Assembly: GCF_041734735.1 (NCBI RefSeq)
Contig: NC_134907.1
Span: forward strand, 7,410,596-7,474,595
Direction of reading: 5' to 3'
DNA length: 64,000 nt
Origin: Babylonia areolata
Taxonomy: Eukaryota > Mollusca > Gastropoda > Neogastropoda > Buccinidae
Below, in pieces: positions 23,053 to 33,552 of the stretch; position 1 is the first letter of the stretch; each line of letters opens with the position of its first letter. A program made the translations under genes and the position numbers. Below the pieces are notes generated by a model. The model did not search any database. It saw nothing but the letters and a program-made list of their open reading frames with translations, and had not been told where the DNA came from.

Positions 23053-23324
23053 CATCAGGTTGTACGTAAAGAGGTGCTGAATTGGCATTCTTGGGACTTC
23101 TTGATAGACTTCCTTTTTTTTCTTTTCTTTTTTTATATATATATATAAATATGAAAAATGTCTTAAGGAAATTACGAATTTCAGATAACTGAAAGATGAA
23201 TTCCAAATTTTACAACAGGAGTGGGTTTGCAATACATTAAAGTACAGATGAGGGAATTGATTTGGGAGGGATTTTTTTGGAGAGGGGGTGTGGGGGTTGG
23301 ATTTTGCCCTGTGACTTTTTGCAG

Positions 23325-23530
23325 AAAGAGGGAAAGGAAACGGCTTTAGCTTGTGGAAATCTGCAGTCTGTGTCCCTGTGGTCCATTGCCTGTAGTGTTG
23401 AAGCCAGAGGCATGACAACCCAACTCCCCAATCAGCAAGCGTCGTTTAACTGTCGTGTACTTCACCGGTGTTGGTATGGTTATCATGGCTTCCCCCCATC
23501 TTTTTCAATCAGTACTTGCTCAGATTTATT
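23325..23530 (+). other. Module 16, exon-like
   Basis: GAGAGGGGGTGTGGGGG precedes the acceptor GTGACTTTTTGCAG (23324). The segment contains GTGTCCCTGTGGTCC. A donor-like TTG|GTATGG lies near 23473. Confidence 0.4.
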
Positions 23531-23773
23531 GACCTAAATGTTTGCTTAATGTAGACTTTCGAAAGAAATGCAATATGTGTTGCGCAAAATTTTGCACTTT
23601 GGAGAAAAGGAAATTTTGGAAACTGAAATTTGGAGGCAACCTTTTTTGTGCATATTTTGATTTATCAATGAAAGAGGATTGGATATGAACCAAAAAATAC
23701 AGACCACAGTTTTTAGATATTTTGAGAAATGTTCCTGATCCGTTTGGGTTTGTTTTTTTTCCTGTTTGTACAG

Positions 23774-24000
23774 GAAAAGAAAGTCTTCACCTATGAACAG
23801 CTGCACAAAGATTGTATTTCTTTTGAAAGTGACAACTGTTTTTAGTAGTGAAAGCTGCAAGATAAGGGTTGTGTGTTCTTCGTTAACCAGTAAACAACAT
23901 CCACCACACACTGTATGTGTGCGTGTGCATGTATGCATTTGTGTAGCACAATCTCTAGACACTGCCAAATGAGCTTTTTCTTGTTTGTTTATCATCCATT
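23774..24000 (+). other. Module 17, weak exon-like
   Basis: The strong pyrimidine tract and acceptor TTCCTGTTTGTACAG end at 23773. The segment is less C-rich than its neighbours. Confidence 0.3.
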
Positions 24001-24649
24001 TGATATTCACACAAATCAACAGTGGAGTGTGTGCAAGTCACAACACTATCCATGTGCAAGGGAATGAGATGCCAAACCGGTTTCTAATTTGCCCTTAATT
24101 GTCCAGTATCAACCTACTTCTGTATTATGTGTATAAACACATGCATGCAGGCAATCATGCACGTTGATGAGCACAGTTGAAGAGGCTTATGAGCAGTCTC
24201 ACAACCCAACCCTTCATTACCCCAAGTGTAGACACGGTTTTTGAGTGAGTGTGCTTGCTTGAGCTTAAATAATTGTGTGAGATGTCAGATTTGGTGGTGG
24301 TTGTTTTTATGAATGAATCATTGTGAAGGGGGTGACTTGTGGTATCACAAATCCCAAATGTATTGAAAGAGAATTTTAGTAAAAATAATTAATTGGATTT
24401 GTCACTTTATGAATGTTAAAATGAGACGGGAATGGCTTACTTACTTTCTTTGAAGCCGTATTTTATGATTTTAAAACAAGACACAAATTACAGCTTTTTT
24501 TTCTCTTCTTTTAAGTCGTCCAATATTTACTTTGATACAAATCTGCAAAAGGGTGGTCCTTTTTTTGTGTGTTCATTTTAGAGAGTCTTGGGAAGATGTA
24601 TGGGGTGGGAGATGGGGTGTTGCGATGGTTTCCATGCTCTGCTCTACAG

Positions 24650-24830
24650 GGTTGTATCCCTTAGTCATACCTGCTGTGTGCCGCCGCCACACTTTGCGTG
24701 TCCCTGCCCTCCTGCAAAGCTTCCTCTTCCTGTTCTGAACATGTGGAAAAACTTCTGTTGATTGTTACACATCCTGCACAGCCACAAAGGTTTGCCTTCT
24801 GTAACATGGGACATTTAATCTTGCTCACAC
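24650..24830 (+). other. Module 18, exon-like
   Basis: GGGGTGGGAGATGGGG, then CCATGCTCTGCTCTACAG (24649), then C-rich DNA with GTCCCTGCCCTCC. Its acceptor block matches that of module 20. Confidence 0.45.
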
Positions 24831-25141
24831 TTTAATTCTGTTGCATTTTTTCCCCGTGCATCCTTTTGTATGTATTCTTCTGTGTGTATTGTACAAAGTT
24901 CAGTCTGTTAAAATGAACACATTTCGTGTTAAAACACATATCAGCACTTGGTAATGATCCTGATAATGCAAAGCTTTCCAGTGTATAGAGCTTTCCTCGA
25001 GGAATGAAAATCTAAACCTTATTCTGTATTTTGTATAAACACAGCATTTTTTGTTTCCTCTTTTCTTTTATTCTTTTGCTATTTGTAAATATTTCTGTTG
25101 TGTGGGAGAGGGGTGGGGTGTGCTAACAAGTGTATTTTCAG

Positions 25142-25290
25142 GCGTCATACCACTCACAGAAGCTGCACGCAAGTTATTCAGCCGACTTCACACATGGTCC
25201 TTCTCCTGCCTGTCCCAAACACTAGGCTGTGGTACAACACACCGCTATACGTCAAGAGAATCGCCTATTGCGTCGTCATTGGAAGGGGTT
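25142..25290 (+). other. Module 19, exon-like
   Basis: GGGAGAGGGGTGGGG, a perfect branch-point-like GCTAAC and GTGTATTTTCAG (25141) precede a segment with GCCTGTCCC. Confidence 0.45.
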
Positions 25291-25641
25291 TGAACTTGGT
25301 TTCACTTGAAGATGGTTCCATTGTTTGTTGGTTTCGGGTTTGTTTGTGTTTTTTTTTATAAACCTTTTTTGCTCCACATGCAGAATATTTTTCATCCATG
25401 GAATAAGAACTTAGGGGGTACTTTTCTCTTTTTTGTTCCAAAAACTTGTCTCGCCCATTAAATTCAGTTCTATTCATTTCAAGAGATAAATTGAGATTCC
25501 CTGAATACTTAAAATTACTTTGTGGCTGATTGGTCCATACAGAACTGAACTGTTGACTTTGAAAACAACAAACTGGTAGATGAATTTGGCTTAGTCTGTG
25601 GTGTGTGGTTGTGTGTTGGCTTGCAATGCTCTACTCCACAG

Positions 25642-25765
25642 GGGTGTCCTCTCTGTCTTTCTCCTGTTGGCCGCTCCCAGTTGATAAATCGTGCTTGCTG
25701 CCGTGCGTGTGGCTTGTGACCGTTCTCGGCATCCTCCGCTCTGCAGATGCGTAATACAATGTGCT
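25642..25765 (+). other. Module 20, exon-like
   Basis: TGCAATGCTCTACTCCACAG (25641) parallels module 18, and both continue G(G)GTTGT or GGGTGT. The segment is C-rich with CTCTGTCTTTCTCC. Confidence 0.45.
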
Positions 25766-25973
25766 GATTGGTGACTGGAATGGGTTTGAGTTTGAAAGGA
25801 ACTGGTGTTCAGAACTAAGGTATGCATGACAAAAGTTTTGTACAGCATTTTGAATGCCTGTCTGATGATATATTTGTTATAATAGAAGCCGAAGTTGAAA
25901 CGTTGTCATTGTCTGCTAAGGAAAGTTTTTATTGGATTTTGAGAGAAAGGCTTGATACTGATGAAAGCATGTA

Positions 25974-25993
25974 AAAAAAAAAAAAAAAAAAAA
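25974..25993. repeat. Poly-A tract
   Basis: About 20 consecutive A bases just before the fold-back element at 26011. Confidence 0.9.
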
Positions 25994-26010
25994 TGTACAA
26001 AAAAATCTTC

Positions 26011-26083
26011 TTTAATTACACACACTTAACCGTGACCCAACTAAGAAGGAGACTAGTTGGGTCACGGTAAGTATGTTATTTAA
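26011..26083. mobile_element. Fold-back element, MITE-like
   Basis: The left arm (26011-26043) and right arm (26054-26083) are inverted repeats around a 10-nt loop. The inner 18 bp (CCGTGACCCAACTA side) pair with only one bulge, and the outer part pairs imperfectly. The same arm sequence, starting TTAATTACACATACTTAACC, appears alone at 30648-30677. A dispersed arm of this kind suggests a small non-autonomous DNA transposon. The size and shape would also suit a hairpin RNA precursor. Confidence 0.6.
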
Positions 26084-26347
26084 ACGTAATTTTAGATAGA
26101 AAATTTCCTTTTCTTTTTTTCCCCTTGGTTGATGAAAATTAAAATTGAAAACTGAAACAAATGTCAGGAAGAGAAACTGATGTGTCCTTCATAATGATAA
26201 ATTAAAGATTCACAAACATGTCGTTTTAAAGATAAGATCCACAAATAGCATGAAATCTATGAAAGCATATTGGTGCATTTTCCCTGGTCATAAACTGTTT
26301 GTAGTGTATTGTTGGGAGGGGCGGGGAAACTAATCCTGTATTTGCAG

Positions 26348-26500
26348 TCACCGAGTGACCAGAGTGGAATTTCATTGGCTGACCCTGAAACTGAGGCAGA
26401 CCAGAAGTTGCTAAGATGTGCATTGGACACAGAAAACTCCACTTTCCACGCTTCACTCAATCATCATCTGATTTTCAAGTCCAGGCGGTTGCAAAATGCT
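26348..26500 (+). other. Module 21, exon-like
   Basis: GGGAGGGGCGGGG, then ACTAATCCTGTATTTGCAG (26347) with a branch-point-like CTAAT. The layout matches module 22 base for base over most of the acceptor. The segment is less C-rich than others. Confidence 0.4.
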
Positions 26501-26866
26501 GGAGGTGGTACTGTGTTGGGAAAAAAATGTCAGCTTGTCTTCGTTGAGATATTGAGAAGAAAGAAAGAAATCTACATCAAAGGAATATTGAATGTTTAAT
26601 GGTTTTGAAAATACAAGTTTTTAAAAAGGCGCATTAACTAAAAGAAGAAAAAACATTTTGAAGTGCCAAAAGTTTTGTAAATAGTTGCATGTATTGTTTG
26701 CGATGATAAATGTTTTGAAGATGGTAAAATAACAATTTTTCCTCCTTAAGCACAAGATGTGACATTTTGAAGATATCTGAAAGGGTATGGAGGGGATGGT
26801 TGATAGCAGTGAAAGAAATGGAAGGGTGGGGGGCTGGGGGTGTTCCTGCTAACCCTGTCTTTGCAG

Positions 26867-27040
26867 ATCCCACACGGGAGATGCACACCTATTTAACCAA
26901 GGGAGCCAGCTGTCAAATTGCCTGCTGTGGAAATGATCTGTCTGTTGGGAGCGTTCTTTACCAAGTGGTACCATTATGCCCTGGTTTTCTCCAAGTCGTC
27001 CCCCCTTGGTATCGTGGTTTGAATCGTTGGATGGTATTAT
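26867..27040 (+). other. Module 22, exon-like
   Basis: GGGTGGGGGGCTGGGGG, then GCTAACCCTGTCTTTGCAG (26866) with a perfect CTAAC branch-point match. The segment holds GATCTGTCTGTTGG and ends near TTG|GTATCG. Confidence 0.45.
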
Positions 27041-27229
27041 GGTGATGCTCACTTTTTGATGTGGACAGTTTGTATGGTTCTGGTTAATTATTATTATGGC
27101 AAAAAATAGTGAAATGCTGAAAAGTCTTGATGGGTAAATTAGAAACAAAATCTTGTCTGTTTGGGGAGAAAGTGTTTGGGGTTTAAAGCGTGGGGAAGGG
27201 GGGATGGATGCGCAACAGCATTGTTTCAG

Positions 27230-27430
27230 ATTCCGACAGGATTTTGGTTTGTGAAAAATGCCCTCTGTCCTGAGCAAGCTCCGTTCCTGTCCTCGTCAGG
27301 GCCCCACCCTCTACATCCATCATCCTTTCTGGTTCCGTCACGTCACGTCTGGCTTTCAGTTCCTCTGCCTGGCTCTGGTTCTTTCTACCACTTGGCATAC
27401 CGCTTTTGTCTTCTCTCCCAAGGTTGAAAT
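27230..27430 (+). other. Module 23, exon-like
   Basis: GGGGAAGGGGGG and CATTGTTTCAG (27229) precede a strongly C/T-rich segment with CCTCTGTCCTGAGC and TTCCTGTCCTCGTC. Confidence 0.4.
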
Positions 27431-27701
27431 GGAGCTGGTGCATGTTTGAATGATGAATGCTTGTGAAATAATTCTCTTTCCACTTTCACTCAATAAATTT
27501 CCTATTGTAGTTAAAACGTGTATGCTGCATTTTACAGTGAAATACTATTACTTGCTTTAGTGATGATTGGAGTGGGGTTGGGGTATTATGTGTCATTGGG
27601 GTTGGGGAATGATGATTGAAGTGGGGTAAGGGTGTTTCATGTCGGGGATGGGGGAGTTTTGGGGGAAGGGGAGGGGGTGGGGGGGTTGCAGACTTTTGCA
27701 G

Positions 27702-28380
27702 GTTGAGGGACCACCTAGCTCCCCGACAGAACAAACCCTGGCATCTGCCTGCCCACTCTCCTGAAGACCCCCATCTTCTCGTCACCACCTCCCATGACCG
27801 TTTCTCCTGAACGCCCCAGCCGTGGGAAAGAATGCAGGGCCCCCTCTCCTACCCTCAGTCCGCTTCAGGCCCAGACCATGTCCATTTTCCAGTCCCTTGA
27901 TATCCGCCCGTACATCTTGGTTCTTCCCTGAGTCCTCCACCGTCTTCTGTCTGTCTTCTGGTCCCCGGGTCTGTCTCCTGTCCTGAGCCGGCCACGTGTT
28001 TCCTGAGCCCAGCGTCTTCTCGTCTCGTCTCCGTCATCTCGGCCCATCCTGTCCTGTGTTTTGTTCCTGGTGTTGCGTTTGTCCTACGGCATCGTCCCTG
28101 CTGGTGTGTCCTGTCCTGTCTTCTGCCTGGCTCCTGCCATGGTTGTCATCGTCCGTCATCGTTTGTGGGTGTTCTGCTGGCCGTGTCCTGTCCAGTCCTG
28201 TTTTATCCTCTTGCCTTGCTCCTCCTGTCGGCGTTCGTGGTGTTTTGTACTGTACACTATTGAGTTCCCAGACTGTCTACATCGTCCGTCCTTGAAGGAC
28301 ATTGTGTGTGATCTGTGTTGAGAAATGTCTGTACCCATGCTGTGTGTGTCTTGTCAACCATTTGCAGTGTTGCAGTGGAG
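27702..28380 (+). other. Module 24, long terminal exon-like segment
   Basis: The longest G-run block (about 27630-27690) and two acceptors (27691, 27701) precede about 650 bp of C/T-rich DNA packed with CCTGTCCTG words. It ends in an A-rich tract with AATAAA hexamers at 28481 and 28502. Length and position suit a last exon with its polyadenylation region. Confidence 0.45.
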
Positions 28381-28383
28381 AAT

Positions 28384-28605
28384 GAAAAAAAAAAAACAGA
28401 AAAAAAGTGGGAAAAAAGAGGAGGTTGGAGGCCCCACGTTTAAAAAAAAAAAAGAAAGAAAGAAAGAAAAAAACTGAAAGAATAAATTACTGAAAGAAAT
28501 GAATAAAAGAAAATTATCAAAAGAAAATGGAAACTGAAAAAAGTTAAATGTGGGAAAAAAGAGGCGGTTGGAGGCCCCACAAAAAAAAAAGAAAAAAAAA
28601 AGGTT
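28384..28605 (+). terminator. A-rich tract with candidate polyadenylation signals
   Basis: Poly-A runs and (AAAG)n flank AATAAA at 28481 and 28502. A 31-nt segment beginning GTGGG and ending CCCAC occurs twice (28407-28437 and 28550-28580). If the module array is one transcript, this is a plausible 3' end. Genomic poly-A runs also create such hexamers by chance. Confidence 0.35.
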
Positions 28606-30600
28606 CACTCAAAATCACTGATACTCCTTTAAACTGTGTACATGTTAATTGAGCTTTCACACCCTTTGATAAATTCGCAAATGTTGTCTTGAATCTGCTT
28701 AAACCCTACTGCCAGCAATTCATTGCTACATAATTTCCTTTCCTTATCAGGATCTGTGTTTTACCTAGAACTGCTGCAAATTAAGCTTGCCAGTTGTTTC
28801 TTTCAGCTTCAATATATTTCAACAGTGGTTTTTTTTTCTTCTTCTTTCTCCATCTTCATTTATGTTTGTTTCTGCCTCCTGAATTTATATTTTTGGTTCT
28901 GAACGTTCATTTATGAAATGGCTTTAATTCTTTGGTGTATATGAGCATGGAACGAGTATTGGTCGACGAATGTGTATCTAGTCAGAACTGCTTTCGTGTC
29001 GAGCCGATTAGTGCGCAGTTTCTTGGCTGCATTTTACTTCAATTTGTTGAAATGTCACCCAAAATTTTTGCATGAACAAACCTTTTCACAGGTACATACA
29101 GCATAATTTGTATCTTAATGAAAGTTTTTCCCTTTTTCTTTCAATCTTTTCTTTCTATTAGATGGAAAGTATATTGGTATTGTGGTGGTGTTAAAAAACA
29201 AACCAACTCAAAACCTTACTAACCTTGACACATTGTTTTTGTTTGTCATTTTCTCCTTGTTTTCCTTCATCTCTGAGTTACATATACTACCAAATGATCT
29301 ACAGTGTGTGAAGTCGTAATTTGTGTTTTTTGTCCTTTACATGCTGTTTGTACTCTTCAGTTGGGTTTGATGGTCAATGTAGATTGCAACTGCCATGTCC
29401 CTACCGGCACTTTGTCTAGATTAACGTCTATGATCTTTACTACTGGTAACCGTGAGAGTCTGCCTCGAGAGCTATTGCTGTGCAAGTAGTGAATGGGAAC
29501 ATGACCAGCACCTTGAAAGAGGTATTGATTTCATGCTAGCAGCTTGAACTGGTGATGCGTTTCATCGGGTGGTGTTTTGGTAGTTCGCCTTTTTTTTTTC
29601 CCCCCCTCCCTGATGCAGGGGGTATATTTGTGTTGTATGGTTTGCCTTTTGCACTTCATTACAAAATCTTCCTTATTTCCTCCTTACAGCTTTTAACATG
29701 AAGCGACTTGTGTCCCTGGATACTGGTATATTGATTGATAAAAGCGTTAGCCATTTTGTCTGCGTAACGTGAATGAATTTCATGCAATAACTTATGGGCC
29801 TGTTTTCATGTTTGATGCTTTGGGTATGGAGTACTAGGTATCTGCTGCATTTTATTCCTGTCTTTGGTTTAGACACGCATTATATTTCTCCATCTACTGG
29901 ATATGAAAAGTATCCGCATGAAACTAATACTCTTTTTCTTCACATTGATTTTACTTGGAAGGAGGATTAAACCTCCATAATTTTTTGTATTCTCCTTTCC
30001 CTACGAGAGAGCAGAAGATAATATATGTGAAACTGCATTCTTCATTTGTTGAATGAAAGGATTATCATTATGGTTCAAAATTTATACCTCCTTATATCAC
30101 TTCATTAAGATATGATGTATTGAGGGTTTGCAAAATGTCAAAAATTGGACACTATTTTCTGTTAAAAGGATAAAGAAAAAATCTTTTTAATGTGCTTGTG
30201 AGTGACATTCATGATTTAGGAAAGTCTTGAAATGAAATTAATTCACCGCACTTCTGCTGTTCAGTCTGTAAATATTCAGATTTGTCAAACAATTTAGTAT
30301 GTAAACATGAATGATAATCTGGTTTCAGTGCCAAAGCTGCTCAGTGTATACTCCAGTAGCATTTTGCCTTGTCCATATAGTTTGAACCAGCAGTCAGTCT
30401 GGAAAAGTTTGCATGGTGTATTTTGTCGTTGCCCTTTACCTGTACACGCGCTAACCGATATTCTCTGTAATTACAGCCTACTTCTGTAGAGGTCTTGCCA
30501 TTTCTTTGCACATCTGGGTCTGCTCCTCCCTTTCAACTGTTCCTTTTCTTGACTTTCATGTTCAACAGTTATGCCCTGAATTGGTGAACTGATATGAACA
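28606..30600. other. AT-rich sequence, nothing firm
   Basis: No repeat or coding region stands out. One acceptor-like TTTCCTCCTTACAG ends near 29690, but I see no matching donor or conserved frame. Confidence 0.45.
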
Positions 30601-30875
30601 CTACAAATTCAAGTTTGTGTTTATCAAAAGATACCACAAATTCAAGTTTTAATTACACATACTTAACCGTGACCCACTGGTGCAGATTCCAGCAGGGGTC
30701 TGGATTCCTGTCCTGTCCAAACTACCAGTCCACTATATGGAGAAATCAAATTTACCTGAAGGTCCTACAAAATCCAAGTCTGTATTTACCAAAAGACACA
30801 AATTCCAGTTTGTATTTACCAAAAGGCCCAACAGAATCAAGTTTGTATTTACCAAAAGGCCAAATTCAAAACGGA
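30600..30875. repeat. 31-bp degenerate tandem repeat with an insertion
   Basis: Units containing TTCAAGTTTGTATTTACC and AAAAGGCCC recur at about 30605, 30637, 30740, 30770, 30799, 30833 and 30862. Between about 30648 and 30738 the series is broken by sequence that starts with the fold-back arm ACTTAACCGTGACCCA and continues through GGTGCAG|ATTCC and TTCCTGTCCTGTCC, recalling an exon-like module. Confidence 0.7.
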
Positions 30876-31868
30876 ATCATTTTACACAACTTAAATAATG
30901 CTCGGTTTGAAGTAAGAAATTATGTTATTTGCTTCTGAATATTTAAAAAAAGAAAGAAAGAAAGGGGGGAAAAAAAGCTAGCAGTCAGTTTCTGGCTGCT
31001 TAAATTTCCATGCCAACTGAGTGTAATAATGTAAAGAAAGTGGAAATTTTTACATGTTCAGTCCACAAATGCTTTTCTTATTTTCAGTAGTGTTTGTATT
31101 CCAGTATTTAGAGAGCTTCTTTTCTGTGTTGAAAGATTTATTGTGACATGTATTGGGCATTTTTAGCTTGCTACCTTTCTGTTACCTGGCTTCACAGCTG
31201 TTTTGAAAAAAAAAAAAGGAAACTTTTGTTATATTGTTTTGCATCACCTTTGAACATGTAAATCTGGTAAGATGTAAAAATGGTTACGGGCTTTGAGGGG
31301 ATGTTGTTGAACAGAAAACAATAACGGTGTATAGTGAGAAGGAATGTAAACAAATATTAATGTACTAAATTCTTGTCAGAACTTAAGATTTCAAGGAGGA
31401 AAGAAAAAAAAAAGTGGTGAGCACACACCACAAGACACTGACTTATTGCTAACTGGGTAGCAAGTAGCATGATTTTTTTAATTTAGTGAAGTTTACAACT
31501 GTTCAGGCTACCAGATATGGCAAGATTATGCCTGGAGAACCTTGAGCCAAAAAGGAAAATCTGGAAAGCAAATGGATACATATTTTACTGGTTAGTTAGT
31601 CAGTGTCATGCTGGTCAGAGCACTGGGAAAAGCCTACCTCCCCCTCCACCAAAAAAGAAAAAAAAAAAGGCTGGAGTAGGGTTGGGTAGCCGGCTCGCAG
31701 CTAAAATCTATTCCAAAAGTTATAACATAGTTCAAAATCTAATCAGGAAAAAGATGAAAGGGAAAATACTGAAAGAAAAGAAGAAAAATGACCATGAAAG
31801 AAGTAAGACCAAAAATAAAATACCTAAACTTTATTTGTGGTTGCGATGACTGGTTTGTATAATGATGA
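30876..31868. other. AT-rich sequence with poly-A tracts
   Basis: Contains (GAAA)n near 30950, short poly-A tracts near 31207 and 31405, and an A-rich run near 31650. No gene recognised. Confidence 0.5.
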
Positions 31869-31894
31869 TTGTGTATGGGTGTGAGTGCATGCGT

Positions 31895-32095
31895 GAATGT
31901 GTGTGTTCATTCTCTCCGTCTTTGTCTGTCGACCTCTTTGCCTGTCTCTCTTTCTCTCTTGATCTGTTCATCTGTTGCTCTGTCTGCCTCTATCAATCTG
32001 TCTCCATTTAAGTCTCAGTATGTCTCTGAATCTTACTGTTTGTCTCTGATTGTCCATCTCGGTTTTTCTGTCCCCTTTCTCTCCTCTCAAAATGA
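31895..32095. repeat. (TCTG)/(CTCT)-rich simple sequence
   Basis: Imperfect TCTG and CTCT repeats. Frames open across it on both strands are compositional. Confidence 0.7.
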
Positions 32096-32346
32096 CCACT
32101 CCACTGGGATTGCTGCACACTTTCAAACATACTTTATACATCATTACATCAAACAACTTTTGTCCAACTTAGCCACATGGGGGGATCTTGGGGACACTCA
32201 CAGGCATACATACTCTGCAAATCATTGCAACATGATGAACATGCTTTGAAAGCACACATCAATTTCTGGTGTGACATGGTGGGGCTGCACTCCTTAGAGT
32301 CAAACTTGGCAAGTATTAGGCAGTCGGCAATGTATGTCTGGAATGC

Positions 32347-32431
32347 ACTACTGATGGTGACATACCCATGTTGAAACTATCTGAAGGGTTCAAATTGATG
32401 ATACTACTGATGGTGACATACCTATGTTGAA
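32347..32431. repeat. Short direct repeat, 56 bp apart
   Basis: ACTACTGATGGTGACATACC is present at 32347 and 32403, each continuing ATGTTGAAA. Confidence 0.9.
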
Positions 32432-32620
32432 AAAAAAAATTATTCAAGAAAATCAATACTGAACCATTGCTGAATTCAGTGGGTGATGAAATGTGGCGTT
32501 TAGCACCGTTTCATTATCTTATCTATTGATTTTTTTTTTAATTGATTTATTTTGATTTGCTTTATGTATTTGTCATAAATTCGTGAAGACAGGATCAAGT
32601 GTACTTGCTGATAAGGAAAA

Positions 32621-33074
32621 GCAATTTTGTTCATTCTCCCTCTTCTGTCTGAACTGGTCTGTTGCAACAAAGCAAATGCAAGCACTTCAGATCCAAAGCA
32701 ATTTTGTTCATTCTCCCTCTTCTGTCTGAACTGGTCTGTTGCAACAAAGCAAATGCAAGCACTTCAGATCCAAAGCAGTTTTGTTCATTCTCCCTCTTCT
32801 GTCTGAACTGGTCTGTTGCAACAAAGCAAATGCAAGCACTTCAGATCCAAAGCAGTTTTGTTCATTCTCCCTCTTCTGTCTGAACTGGTCTGTTGCAACA
32901 AAGCAAATGCATGCACTTCAGATCCAAAGCAATTTTGTTCATTCTCCTTCTGTTTGAACTGGTCTGATGCAACAAAGCAAATGCAAGCACTTCAGATCCA
33001 AAGCAATTTTGTTCATTCTCCTTCTGTCTGAACTGGTCTGTTGCAACAAAGCAAATACATGCACTTCAGATCCA
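32621..33074. repeat. 77-bp tandem array, about 6 copies
   Basis: Units start at 32621, 32698, 32775, 32852, 32929 and 33003. Each holds TTTTGTTCATTCTCC, GAACTGGTCTGTTGCAAC and GCACTTCAGATCC. Copies are nearly identical. From the fifth copy a 3-bp CCT deletion gives a 74-bp unit. Because 77 is not a multiple of three, the open frame shifts from copy to copy, which argues against coding. Confidence 0.97.
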
Positions 33075-33545
33075 CTGAAAACATGCCAACTTGTTCACAC
33101 ACCATTGCTGTTGTTGAGGCAAGGTTTTCTTGGTTGACCCAAGTATGAAGCATCCTGTTACATGATGAATAATGGTTTAAGCAAGGTCTTAATGCAGTAT
33201 GAAATATCCCATATAGTGGTGCCACAATGATGCTAAAAAAAATACTTTAAGCTATTCATTTAGCTTGTAAATGGTTTTGTGTGAAGTGCCTTTCGGGTTC
33301 CACATTCCTGACTAAGCATGCATGTGGTCACAGATGGGTGGCACTGTAGTAGGCATGTTCCCCAATAATTCCTCTGACAGACGACCGTACCTGTGAGTGG
33401 GTTATGTTCACAGCAGCATGTTCTTACCCATGGGTTGGGTCACGAAATACGTTTTTCTCTGATGAACAAAAATTTTTCAGGATAAAGTGGTCAATAGGAA
33501 TATCAGGTTAAAAGGATCACCATGAGCATGCAACAAGAAGTTGTT
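33075..33545. other. Unique-looking spacer between arrays
   Basis: About 470 bp without recognised genes or repeats between the 77-bp and 49-bp arrays. Confidence 0.5.
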
Positions 33546-33552
33546 GCTTGTA

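Larger units (their letters stand above)
13200..28380 (+). repeat. Array of about 24 exon-like modules
   Basis: About 24 copies of one layout follow each other at a mean spacing near 620 bp. Each has an AT-rich spacer, usually a block of G-runs, a sequence resembling a 3' splice site (pyrimidine tract ending in CAG, often with CTAAC or CTAAT upstream), then a C-rich segment with CCTGTCC or CTGTCC words. Acceptor-like AGs end at 13364, 14271, 15231, 16136, 16833, 17824, 18219, 18798, 19416, 19963, 20604, 21091, 21870, 22498, 22901, 23324, 23773, 24649, 25141, 25641, 26347, 26866, 27229 and 27691/27701. Donor-like sites are clear only in some. The modules share no common reading frame. I infer an amplified exon cassette in a non-coding transcript. 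A repeat family with incidental splice-like signals is the main alternative. Confidence 0.6.

Noticed and set aside
27010-27030. GGTTTGAATCG, resembling a tRNA T-arm or SINE B box
   Set aside because: No A box, cloverleaf or SINE-like body lies upstream.
32662-33031. Repeated CNKANASTSDPKQF frames of about 72 codons
   Set aside because: Each ends in the same place of the following 77-bp unit and the next starts in another frame, so there is no continuous product.
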